Assembly: GCA_964644605.1 (NCBI GenBank)
Contig: CAZXWS010000052.1
Span: 1 to 7,569, forward strand
DNA: 7,569 nucleotides
Reading direction: 5' to 3'
Source: CAZLAJ01 sp964644605
GTDB lineage: Bacteria > Patescibacteriota > Microgenomatia > UBA1406 > GWC2-37-13
Shown here: in pieces, positions 1-5,131 of the stretch
How the letters are laid out: each line of letters starts with the position of its first letter
Position numbering within the stretch: position 1 is the stretch's first letter
The notes under the pieces: model-generated
What the model saw: the letters and a program-made list of their open reading frames with translations, nothing else
What the model was told of the DNA's origin: nothing
Database searches by the model: none
Translations under genes and position numbers: made by a program

Positions 1-1
1 A

Positions 2-808
2 CAGCATAATTGTCCAAGTAACTCCTGCGTAGCCCCGGATGTGTGTGATGGCACATACTGTGTAAATCCCACCCCCACACAATCTCCCTGGACTAAACTG
101 AAAAATACTTCTTTTCAGTCTATAAATAATTTAACCGTAACAGTACCTGTAAATCCCGCTCAGTTTGATTCGTCTGACTCGGGATCTTCCCATTTCATCG
201 AAGGTATCGGCTTAGTTTCAAACTCAGCCAATTCGCTAGCTTCCAATCAAGACTCCTCAGTAGGATGGCAAGCGAGTGGATATACTCCGAATATATTATT
301 TACAAATGATAAATTACTTTCGTATGTTAATTCAAAAAAAGAACATAAAAATATTTCGCAACTTTCTGCAAATTGGAGTGAAATCACGCAGTCAGGTATA
401 TATTATTTAAATGCAGGAACACCTGGAGGATATACGATTACCACAGCTCCCACAATGAATGTTCCTTTTGTTCTTATTGCTGATGGTCCAATCACCATTA
501 AACCATCGGGTAATACTTTTTCACCCACGGCAGCATTCGCATTAATCGCGCCTTCGATCATTATCGATCCCACCGTGTCATCTATCAATGCTCTATTGAT
601 AGCCTCTACTATAGATACAGGAACCTCAACTACCTCACTTAAAATTACAGGAAATCTTATTGCTCAAAGTTCTTATACTAATAATCGTACAAGTGCAAGC
701 AGCCAAAATAAAGCACCCTCAGTTTTTATAGATTTTGATCCTTCACAATATATTGATCTTCTTCCCTATTTATCGATCGATAAATACGAATGGCAGCAGC
801 TACAATAA
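2..808 (+). CDS. Secreted/surface protein, C-terminal part (5' end outside window)
   Basis: The frame is open from base 2 to the TAA at 806-808, giving 268 visible residues. The GTG at 41 is therefore not a convincing start and the gene begins upstream. The first 20 visible residues carry four cysteines spaced C-x4-C-x5-C-x4-C, like a small disulfide-linked linker. A Ser/Thr/Asn-rich stretch follows. The last ~130 residues are short beta-type repeats (FVLIADGPITI, AFALIAPSIII, INALLIAS, ITGNLIAQ) ending in PSVFIDFDPSQYIDLLPYL and YEWQQLQ. I recognise this repeat-plus-ending architecture from large extracellular proteins of CPR bacteria, where the strands look like turns of a beta-solenoid; that is recollection, not a search. 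No membrane segment is visible, so any anchor or signal peptide lies upstream. Function unknown; an exported adhesin or pilus-associated protein is plausible. It converges on the kinase-like gene with a 2-bp gap. Confidence 0.8.
   Translation, partial: QHNCPSNSCVAPDVCDGTYCVNPTPTQSPWTKLKNTSFQSINNLTVTVPVNPAQFDSSDSGSSHFIEGIGLVSNSANSLASNQDSSVGWQASGYTPNILFTNDKLLSYVNSKKEHKNISQLSANWSEITQSGIYYLNAGTPGGYTITTAPTMNVPFVLIADGPITIKPSGNTFSPTAAFALIAPSIIIDPTVSSINALLIASTIDTGTSTTSLKITGNLIAQSSYTNNRTSASSQNKAPSVFIDFDPSQYIDLLPYLSIDKYEWQQLQ
767..786. repeat. 20-bp perfect palindrome at a convergent gene end
   Basis: TATTTATCGATCGATAAATA equals its own reverse complement. It lies inside the last codons of the surface-protein gene and 24 bp past the stop of the convergent kinase-like gene. 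It could fold as an AT-rich hairpin in either transcript or act as a protein-binding site. No T-tract follows on either strand, so it is not a canonical terminator. Confidence 0.6.
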
Positions 809-810
809 AT

Positions 811-1419
811 TCATTTCTTAAATTGTATGCCAATATATTCCTTGTCCAAATAAAAAATAATATTTTGCAGTTTAAATATCTTTTGTGTAAGAAATAATTC
901 AAGTCCAATTATTTTTTTATCTTTTCCGTCTAGTTTATATATTTCCTCTAATGATTCCGGAATAGTGAGTAAAGGAAAATTTTTTACATATAAAGTGACT
1001 GTCGATCCCACTGATTTAACAGAATGAACATACGTGCTGATCGAGGATAAAAAGCGTTCAAATCTCGATGTATCTACTGAAACAACAAATGAATGATTCG
1101 GGGAAATCTGAACTTTTTCCTCAGTAAAAACTCCTTTCAAAACTTCTCCGATATCACAAGATTCTTCGTTTAGAACAATCGTGTCTGCATTCAATCGAGA
1201 GAGATCCAGTATCTCTTCAACCAACTCTGTCAATTTCCCTGTTTGTTGTGCAATACGGGTAGCATATTCCAATCCTTTACTATCGTGCTTATCTGCTAAG
1301 TATCGAAGTAGAAGTTGGCTAAATGCAGACAAACCTGTCAGAGGAGTTTTGAGCTCATGACTAAAAAAAACAATGAACTGCTCAGGAGAAGAAATTATCT
1401 TATTTTCTATTCGTGCCAT
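811..1419 (-). CDS. Small histidine-kinase-like protein with degenerate ATPase half
   Basis: 202 residues. Residues 15-75 match a HisKA dimerisation/phosphoacceptor domain: FFSHELKTPLTGLSAFSQLL has the H-box with His21 and the following E-L-K-x-P, and a second helix ends in EEILDLSRLN. The rest corresponds to a HATPase_c domain but is eroded. The N-box position (about 122-134, RFLSSISTYVHSV) lacks the usual Asn, no DxGxG box is visible, and only IGLELFLTQKIFKLQ (171-185) resembles the G2 region that normally reads GLGLxxxK. There is no sensor domain, membrane segment or PAS domain before the H-box, so the protein should be cytosolic. No response regulator is adjacent. It may be a phosphotransfer/scaffold protein, a phosphatase-type partner of another kinase, or a decaying gene; the open frame and good promoter argue against a pseudogene. 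The stop is TGA at 811-813. Confidence 0.8.
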   Translation of the reverse strand: MARIENKIISSPEQFIVFFSHELKTPLTGLSAFSQLLLRYLADKHDSKGLEYATRIAQQTGKLTELVEEILDLSRLNADTIVLNEESCDIGEVLKGVFTEEKVQISPNHSFVVSVDTSRFERFLSSISTYVHSVKSVGSTVTLYVKNFPLLTIPESLEEIYKLDGKDKKIIGLELFLTQKIFKLQNIIFYLDKEYIGIQFKK

Positions 1420-1424
1420 ATATA

Positions 1425-1430
1425 ATTATA
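1425..1430 (-). promoter_or_regulatory. -10 box for the kinase-like gene (leaderless)
   Basis: Reading the minus strand, consensus TATAAT ends 5 nt before the ATG at 1419, so transcription should start at or within a base or two of the start codon. The box lies in the 10-bp palindrome TATAATTATA (1421-1430). No good -35 is seen at 17 nt spacing. An AAGG lies 11 nt before the ATG, a poor Shine-Dalgarno alternative. Confidence 0.6.
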
Positions 1431-1480
1431 CCTTACTCCCCAATTCATGATTTGCACTTTTAACTTTTTGTCCAATTCAG

Positions 1481-1486
1481 TATTAT
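1481..1486 (+). promoter_or_regulatory. -10 box for the LysE-family gene (leaderless)
   Basis: TATTAT is followed by exactly 6 nt (GGGGAA) and then the ATG at 1493, placing the expected transcription start on the start codon. The GGGG is too close to the ATG to work as a Shine-Dalgarno site. It shares the 73-bp divergent intergenic region with the kinase-like promoter. Confidence 0.55.
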
Positions 1487-1492
1487 GGGGAA

Positions 1493-2134
1493 ATGATTCT
1501 TTTTGTGTTACATACTATACTTCGAGGCTGTATAGTTGGATTCGTACTAAACGCACCTATGGGTCCTATTAGTATGATCGGAGCTCGACGTGTACTGAAT
1601 CGTGGTCGACTTGCCGGATTTTTCTCAGGTCTCGGCTCAATTTCAGTGGATATTTTATACGGAATACTTGCTGGGTTTGGAATTACACTCGTTTCCAACG
1701 TTATTATTCAGTACCATATATTTTTTCGACTCGCTATTGCCGCTGTGCTTATTATTTGGGGCGTAAAATATGTAATACCGCATGAACTAAATACAATTAC
1801 CCTTCCAAAATCTCGAAATTTAGCACGTGATTTTTTATCGACATTTGTGCTAACAGTATCTAACCCTGTTTCTATACTCTTCTTCCCTACTCTATTTGCA
1901 AACTTTAATTTTATTGTTGTGAGACATAATTACTCATTTGTTCTGTTGTTTATGGTGGGAGTATTAGTTGGTTCAGTTTTATGGTGGATCTTACTCTGTG
2001 AACTAATACACCGATTTAAACAAAAAATAATTGTAAAAATTCCACTTTTGAATCAAATTTTCGGTGTTGTTATGATTATTTTTGGCATTCTCGCGCTTAT
2101 CACTCTCAACCGTTTTCAGATTCCACATTCATAA
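1493..2134 (+). CDS. LysE/RhtB-family translocator
   Basis: 213 residues, normal for the LysE superfamily (about 200-220), predicted as six membrane helices. The N-terminal signature is clear: GFVLNAPMGPISMIGARR (residues 16-33) with the family's APxGP core, then GFFSGLGSISVDILYG, which fits the second helix with its conserved acidic residue (Asp53). The mid-protein FVLTVSNPVSILFF (118-131) matches the conserved 'NP' helix, and LNQIFGVVMIIFGILALI (186-203) is the usual last helix. Members export amino acids or related small solutes across the inner membrane by proton antiport; the substrate cannot be read from sequence. The start is supported by the short distance to the first helix and the -10 box 6 nt upstream. 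The NRAMP-like gene follows after 22 bp in the same direction but seems to have its own promoter. Confidence 0.88.
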   Translation: MILFVLHTILRGCIVGFVLNAPMGPISMIGARRVLNRGRLAGFFSGLGSISVDILYGILAGFGITLVSNVIIQYHIFFRLAIAAVLIIWGVKYVIPHELNTITLPKSRNLARDFLSTFVLTVSNPVSILFFPTLFANFNFIVVRHNYSFVLLFMVGVLVGSVLWWILLCELIHRFKQKIIVKIPLLNQIFGVVMIIFGILALITLNRFQIPHS

Positions 2135-2144
2135 AGTTTTTTGA

Positions 2145-2150
2145 TATGAT
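2145..2150 (+). promoter_or_regulatory. -10 box for the NRAMP-like gene (leaderless)
   Basis: TATGAT is followed by 6 nt (TCAACT) and the ATG at 2157. It lies in the 22-bp gap after the LysE-family gene, so the transporter can be transcribed independently. No Shine-Dalgarno sequence precedes the ATG. Confidence 0.5.
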
Positions 2151-2156
2151 TCAACT

Positions 2157-3422
2157 ATGAAGAGGATAAAAAAAATACTCTCATACATCGGACCGGGCTT
2201 CATTACAGGCGCTTCAGACGATGATCCATCTGGCATCGCTACATATGCCCAAACTGGAGCTCAATTCGGGTACAGCCAATTGTGGATGGCGCTATTCTCA
2301 CTGCCCTTTATGACCATCATCCAAGAAATGTGTGGCCGCATTGGTATGGTTACCGGCCAAGGTATTGCCGGTGTTATGCGTCGTCATTATTCCAAAAAAT
2401 TACTCTATGTCACTGTCACAATTCTTCTTATCGCAAATACAATAAATATCGGCGCGGACTTAGGCGCAATGGCTGCCTCAGCCAACTTAGTTTTTAAACT
2501 CCCATTTGTCGTCTGGGTCCTCGGCATGACTATTATTACATTAGTTCTTGAGGTTTTTGTCTCGTACAAAACCTATGCGAAATTTTTAAAGTATCTTACA
2601 TTTTCTTTGTTTGCATATATCATCACTGTTTTTATTGTGAAACAGGATTGGCGCGCAGTTGCCGCATCTACGCTGGTACCCCATATCTCATTTACACAGG
2701 ATTATATTATGAATGTGGTGGCTTTTTTGGGAACCACAATATCGCCGTATCTTTTTTTCTGGCAGGCAAATGAAGAAGTAGAAGAAGAAATTGCCGAAAA
2801 TAAACTTGAACGAATGGGTTATGGAAAACCACACATTACCAATCGTGACATCCGCCATATGCGCGTAGATACATTTATCGGTATGTTTTTCTCAAATATA
2901 GTGACATTCTTTATTATCATAACGTGTGCATCTACATTGGGAGCACACGGCTTACGTGATATTCAGACTGCAGATCAAGCTGCACAAGCTCTACGACCGT
3001 TTGCAGGAAATGCCGCATTTCTTCTGTTTGCTTTGGGGATCATTGGTACAGGATTATTGGCAGTACCAGTACTTGCTGGAGCGGCCTCTTACGCCATTGC
3101 TGAGGCTTTCCAGTGGCGTGCAGGTCTTTACCGAAAGTTTGAACAAGCACACGGATTTTATGGAGTTATTACCATTGCCACTTTAATTGGATTACTCGTC
3201 AATTTCACGCCAGTCAAACCTTTCCAACTTCTCTACTACACCGCTGTGCTCAACGGCATCGTCGCTCCTCCTTTAATGGTTTTGATTCTTTTAATTTCAA
3301 ATAACAAAAAAGTAATGGGCACACGAGTGAATAACACAGCACAAAATATGTTTGGGTGGTTAATTACCATCCTTATGACTCTTGCTTCCCTTGCTCTTAT
3401 ATTCAGCCTCGTTCGTAAATAA
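2157..3422 (+). CDS. NRAMP (SLC11)-superfamily metal transporter with non-canonical metal site
   Basis: 421 residues with about 11 hydrophobic helices, the family's usual size. The N-terminus reads IGPGFITGASDDDPSG (11-26), aligning with the first-helix segment that normally reads 'GPG....DPGN'. Here Asp23 is kept but the Asn is replaced by Gly26. In helix 6 the canonical 'MPH' becomes SPY within TTISPYLFFWQA (193-204), so the metal-coordinating Met of Mn2+/Fe2+ transporters is replaced by Ser196. The acidic NEEVEEE follows at once. I recall the TISPYLFFWQ variant from a bacterial subgroup near the NRAMP-related magnesium transporters (NRMT), where loss of the Met/Asn ligands goes with Mg2+ transport. 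I infer a divalent cation importer, possibly Mg2+ or Mn2+, driven by ion coupling; calling it MntH would be unsafe. The start is supported by the leaderless -10 box. Confidence 0.9.
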   Translation: MKRIKKILSYIGPGFITGASDDDPSGIATYAQTGAQFGYSQLWMALFSLPFMTIIQEMCGRIGMVTGQGIAGVMRRHYSKKLLYVTVTILLIANTINIGADLGAMAASANLVFKLPFVVWVLGMTIITLVLEVFVSYKTYAKFLKYLTFSLFAYIITVFIVKQDWRAVAASTLVPHISFTQDYIMNVVAFLGTTISPYLFFWQANEEVEEEIAENKLERMGYGKPHITNRDIRHMRVDTFIGMFFSNIVTFFIIITCASTLGAHGLRDIQTADQAAQALRPFAGNAAFLLFALGIIGTGLLAVPVLAGAASYAIAEAFQWRAGLYRKFEQAHGFYGVITIATLIGLLVNFTPVKPFQLLYYTAVLNGIVAPPLMVLILLISNNKKVMGTRVNNTAQNMFGWLITILMTLASLALIFSLVRK

Positions 3423-3526
3423 TGATAAAATTACTATTCCTTACTGTCTTCTTACAGCTTCCTTAACTGATCGTTACACGAAGAAAGTATTCTATACAAG
3501 ATGAGTACACCGATTAATATTTTTCA

Positions 3527-3532
3527 TATTTT
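3527..3532 (+). promoter_or_regulatory. Possible -10 box for the 42-residue ORF
   Basis: TATTTT is followed by 6 nt (ATTTGT) and the ATG at 3539, the same geometry as the better boxes in this window. The region is AT-rich, so the match is weak by itself. Confidence 0.3.
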
Positions 3533-3538
3533 ATTTGT

Positions 3539-3667
3539 ATGGATAACAAACGAGATGATATAGAGGATATAAGTAATTTCGATATCATAAGCGGTATTGT
3601 AAATGATAATTACCAACGCTTTACCGCCGGGACACACAAAGAAAATGTCGATGAAGTTGAAAATTAA
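3539..3667 (+). CDS. Possible small acidic protein (42 residues)
   Basis: ATG at 3539 to TAA at 3665-3667 encodes 42 residues starting MDNKRDDIEDISNFDII and ending HKENVDEVEN. The product is strongly acidic, hydrophilic and soluble-looking, without a membrane segment, cysteine or recognisable motif. A -10-like TATTTT sits 6 nt before the ATG, as for the leaderless neighbours, and codon content looks ordinary. It is the only plausible gene in the 714-bp gap between the NRAMP-like and 4137 genes. A GTTTTGC/GCGAAAC hairpin with one G-U pair (3670-3693) follows the stop without a T-tract. I do not recognise it; it may be a real small gene or a chance ORF. A 20-codon overlapping ORF from 3501 is a weaker alternative. 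Confidence 0.35.
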   Translation: MDNKRDDIEDISNFDIISGIVNDNYQRFTAGTHKENVDEVEN

Positions 3668-3744
3668 CCGTTTTGCGATACGAGAGGCGAAACCATTGGA
3701 CGCTTAACATTTTAGGTTAGTACGGAACGTTTTTCCCCCCGTCG

Positions 3745-3760
3745 CCCCGAGGACTCGGGG
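3745..3760. repeat. Short GC-rich inverted repeat
   Basis: CCCCGAG and CTCGGGG are perfect complements separated by GA, preceded by a run of six C (3735-3740). It would fold as a tight hairpin. No T-tract follows, so it is not a standard terminator. Confidence 0.55.
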
Positions 3761-3776
3761 TAGCATGAAATTGTAC

Positions 3777-3838
3777 GCAATTCGTCATTCTGGCTTGTCC
3801 TCCGAATTGGAGGGCTCGTCCAGAATCAGACGAATTGC
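3777..3838. repeat. 62-nt compound hairpin (MITE/REP-like)
   Basis: Three nested arms pair in order: GCAATTCGTC (3777-3786) with GACGAATTGC (3829-3838), ATTCTGG (3787-3793) with CCAGAAT (3820-3826), and CCTCC (3799-3803) with GGAGG (3809-3813). The first two arms are continuous except for a 2-nt CA bulge. No transposase is present; a non-autonomous palindromic element is the simplest reading. Confidence 0.65.
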
Positions 3839-3887
3839 ACATTTTGAATGTTGATTCTGGATGCGCTCGAATATACATTCTCGCTTA

Positions 3888-3903
3888 CCAGAATGACGTA
3901 ATT
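3888..3903. repeat. Inverted copy of the hairpin arm
   Basis: CCAGAATGACG (3888-3898) is the exact reverse complement of 3783-3793, and the match extends through TAATT to cover AATTCGTCATTCTGG (3779-3793) with one inserted base. A further direct copy, AATTCGTCATTC, is at 4037-4048 (identical to 3779-3790), and a partial ATTCTGG is at 3854-3860. These look like fragments of one repeat family. Confidence 0.6.
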
Positions 3904-3938
3904 CCAATATTGAAATACGAATTAAGTTACCACCCCCA

Positions 3939-3977
3939 GCCCGCCAAATCGGCGGGCGGGACCCCGCCATGGCGGGG
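3939..3977. repeat. Paired GC-rich palindromes
   Basis: GCCCGCC-AAATC-GGCGGGC (3939-3957) is a 7-bp stem with a 5-nt loop. Four bases later CCCCGCCATGGCGGGG (3962-3977) is a perfect 16-bp palindrome. Both share the CCGCC/GGCGG core and stand out in AT-rich DNA. I recall such CCCGCC..GGCGGG palindromes as common intergenic repeats in Parcubacteria genomes. Confidence 0.6.
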
Positions 3978-3981
3978 AGAA

Positions 3982-4026
3982 CAATGCAGCAATGCAACAA
4001 TGAAACAATGCAACAATGAATCAATG
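3982..4026. repeat. 8-bp tandem repeat, about 5.6 copies
   Basis: Units starting at 3982, 3990, 3998, 4006, 4014 and 4022 follow CAATGNAA: CAATGCAG, CAATGCAA, CAATGAAA, CAATGCAA, CAATGAAT, CAATG. The array is non-coding and begins 5 bp after the GC-rich palindrome. Confidence 0.75.
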
Positions 4027-4050
4027 TACTACTCGTAATTCGTCATTCCT

Positions 4051-4071
4051 AACTCATAACTCATAACTCTT
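4051..4071. repeat. 7-bp tandem repeat, 3 copies
   Basis: AACTCAT, AACTCAT and AACTCTT follow directly on one another, and degenerate forms (AACTTCT, TAACTCTG) continue to about 4092. It lies between the last AATTCGTCATTC fragment and the promoter region of the 4137 gene. Confidence 0.6.
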
Positions 4072-4120
4072 AACTTCTATCTTATAACTCTGTTATATTT
4101 TATTTTTCCCTAAAATAGTG

Positions 4121-4126
4121 TATAAC
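4121..4126 (+). promoter_or_regulatory. Possible -10 box for the 4137 gene
   Basis: TATAAC ends 10 nt before the ATG at 4137, giving a leader of only a few bases. No Shine-Dalgarno sequence is present. TAAAAT at 4111-4116 is an alternative that would give a leader of about 14 nt. Confidence 0.4.
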
Positions 4127-4136
4127 CATATGTATT

Positions 4137-4976
4137 ATGGATACGCAAATTTTGGATTACATTCGTGCATGTAAAAAAAATCACATAAGCGATGAGCAAA
4201 TTAAGTCTGAGCTACTAAAACAGGGTTGGAAACAGGAACAAATTGATCAAGCTCTTATCAAAATTACAAAGAATTTTGAAAAGGTTCCTTTTACTGATAT
4301 CTTTACCTTTAGTTGGGGACTCTTCGCACGATATTGGCAACCACTTCTCATTATTTGTGTGATCAGTTTTGTACTATCCTATATCCTAAACCTTAGCACA
4401 CAATATTATCTCCCTTTTAAAACCAATTCGTCGAGCGAAATCGATAATATGAAGAATCTCCTATTTGCGAGCGATGCTGCTCGTGTGAACTATAATGTAT
4501 TTTCTACTGTTATCATGACTTTTATAGGTTTTTTCTTACAGAGCGTGATTAGTATGGTCACTATGCTGAGCTATCTCCTTATTATTCGTGACGATATAAA
4601 AAAAATTTCGTTTGGAAAAATAATACCAGAAGCACTTGATTATATAATCCCCTACTCGTGGGCAAGTATTTTATATTCAGGTATGTGTCTGTTAGGATTT
4701 ATTTTATTTATTATCCCTGGTTTTTATTTTTCAGTTATTTATTCTTTTTACGGCTTTGCAATCGTATTTGATAATCTTCGAGGATACTCAGCTTTAAAAC
4801 ATTCAAAGACCCTGATAACAAAACATCACCCATTCCATATATTTATTTTGCTTCTATTCGGCGCGGTAATAACTGCTTTTATACCGTTTGTAGGTGGAAT
4901 ATTTGGTATTCTTTACACCTTTGCTCTATACAGTTACTTAAAAGCGAAAGATTCGGGTGCAATGGCATGGCCCTAA
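4137..4976 (+). CDS. Multi-pass membrane protein with N-terminal helical 'SDEQI..GW' motif
   Basis: 279 residues. Residues 5-45 form a charged helical pair, YIRACKKNHISDEQIKSELL then QGWKQEQIDQAL, a short N-terminal module that I associate with CPR membrane proteins (UBA- or SHOCT-like in appearance). The rest is membrane: helices near 67-87, 122-150, 172-188, 190-212 and two between 232 and 268. GFILFIIPGFYFSVIYSF followed by the conserved-looking FDNLRGYSALKHSKTLI (211-227) resembles the glycerophosphodiester-phosphodiesterase membrane-domain/DUF975-like superfamily, where a P-G turn precedes an 'A-L-x-x-S' amphipathic segment. No catalytic residues are evident. Function unknown; a structural or transport-assisting inner-membrane protein is likely. 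It is isolated: repeats precede it, and the terminator at 5052-5093 may end its transcript. Confidence 0.8.
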   Translation: MDTQILDYIRACKKNHISDEQIKSELLKQGWKQEQIDQALIKITKNFEKVPFTDIFTFSWGLFARYWQPLLIICVISFVLSYILNLSTQYYLPFKTNSSSEIDNMKNLLFASDAARVNYNVFSTVIMTFIGFFLQSVISMVTMLSYLLIIRDDIKKISFGKIIPEALDYIIPYSWASILYSGMCLLGFILFIIPGFYFSVIYSFYGFAIVFDNLRGYSALKHSKTLITKHHPFHIFILLLFGAVITAFIPFVGGIFGILYTFALYSYLKAKDSGAMAWP

Positions 4977-4980
4977 ATTG

Positions 4981-5009
4981 TTGTATACAGTAATTAAGTA
5001 TGCTATAAT
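4981..5009 (+). promoter_or_regulatory. Strong sigma70-type extended -10 promoter
   Basis: TTGTAT (4981-4986), a 17-nt spacer and TATAAT (5004-5009) preceded by TGC make a TGnTATAAT extended -10. This is the best promoter in the window. The expected start is about 5016-5017, two or three bases before the ATG at 5019. What it drives is a transcript of under 80 nt unless the terminator is read through. Confidence 0.7.
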
Positions 5010-5018
5010 TATTATAGG

Positions 5019-5072
5019 ATGGAATATCGTAAGGGATATACATACACCAACAAAAACCTAAGTGACGAATAA
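5019..5072 (+). CDS. 17-codon mini-ORF (possible leader peptide)
   Basis: ATG at 5019, TAA at 5070-5072, product MEYRKGYTYTNKNLSDE. It starts two or three bases from the predicted transcript start, fitting the leaderless pattern. Its last codons are the 5' arm and loop of the terminator hairpin, and its stop sits in the loop. A ribosome reaching the stop would cover the 5' arm and could prevent termination. The peptide has three Tyr and three Lys, not a clear run of one regulatory amino acid. It may be a leader peptide, a tiny protein or chance. Confidence 0.3.
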   Translation: MEYRKGYTYTNKNLSDE

Positions 5073-5093
5073 TATTCGCCTTAGGTTTTTTTT
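5052..5093 (+). terminator. Intrinsic terminator, probably bidirectional
   Basis: AAAAACCTAAG (5052-5062) pairs perfectly with CTTAGGTTTTT (5080-5090), the T-run continuing to 5093. The loop contains a second stem, CGAAT (5066-5070) with ATTCG (5074-5078). An A-run before the stem means it could also work on the minus strand. It may serve both the 4137 gene and the mini-ORF. Confidence 0.8.
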
Positions 5094-5131
5094 GTATGTC
5101 TTTATACGTTTACAACACGGCAGTTTACGTA

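Larger units (their letters stand above)
3668..4136. other. Gene-free, repeat-rich intergenic island
   Basis: No credible coding sequence lies here; the open frames at 3785-4024 (-) and 3835-4038 (+) run through inverted and tandem repeats and have low-complexity products. The stretch holds, in order, a short GC hairpin, a compound hairpin, fragments of the same inverted repeat, two GC-rich palindromes, an 8-bp tandem array and a 7-bp tandem array, then a plain AT-rich lead into the next gene. Confidence 0.7.
5016..5093 (+). ncRNA. Candidate short transcript (sRNA or leader RNA), about 77 nt
   Basis: The strong promoter and the intrinsic terminator define a unit of about 77 nt. Much of it can fold: ACATAC (5040-5045) pairs with GTATGT (5094-5099) outside the terminator stem. 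It could be a small regulatory RNA, the mRNA of the 17-codon ORF it contains, or an attenuated leader for the gene at 5209. No Rfam-like family is recognisable to me. Confidence 0.4.

Noticed and set aside
41..43. GTG as the start of the first gene
   Set aside because: The same frame is open to the window edge and the upstream residues continue the cysteine pattern, so this is an internal codon.
811..1419. Alternative genetic code (UGA as Gly) suggested by the TGA stop
   Set aside because: The other genes end in TAA, and reading through this TGA would only run into the convergent gene's 3' end; nothing requires recoding.
1493..3422. LysE-family and NRAMP-like genes as one dedicated metal operon
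   Set aside because: They are only 22 bp apart, but a separate -10 box precedes the second gene and LysE-family proteins have no general link to NRAMP.
3501..3563. 20-codon ORF (MSTPINIFHILFVW...)
   Set aside because: It overlaps the 42-residue ORF in another frame; a TATTCT lies 7 nt upstream, but the product is short and nothing else supports it.
3982..4026. CRISPR array
   Set aside because: Units are 8 bp, contiguous and imperfect, with no spacers and no cas genes.
3785..4038. Open frames on both strands in the repeat island
   Set aside because: They cover hairpins and tandem repeats, give low-complexity products, and overlap each other.
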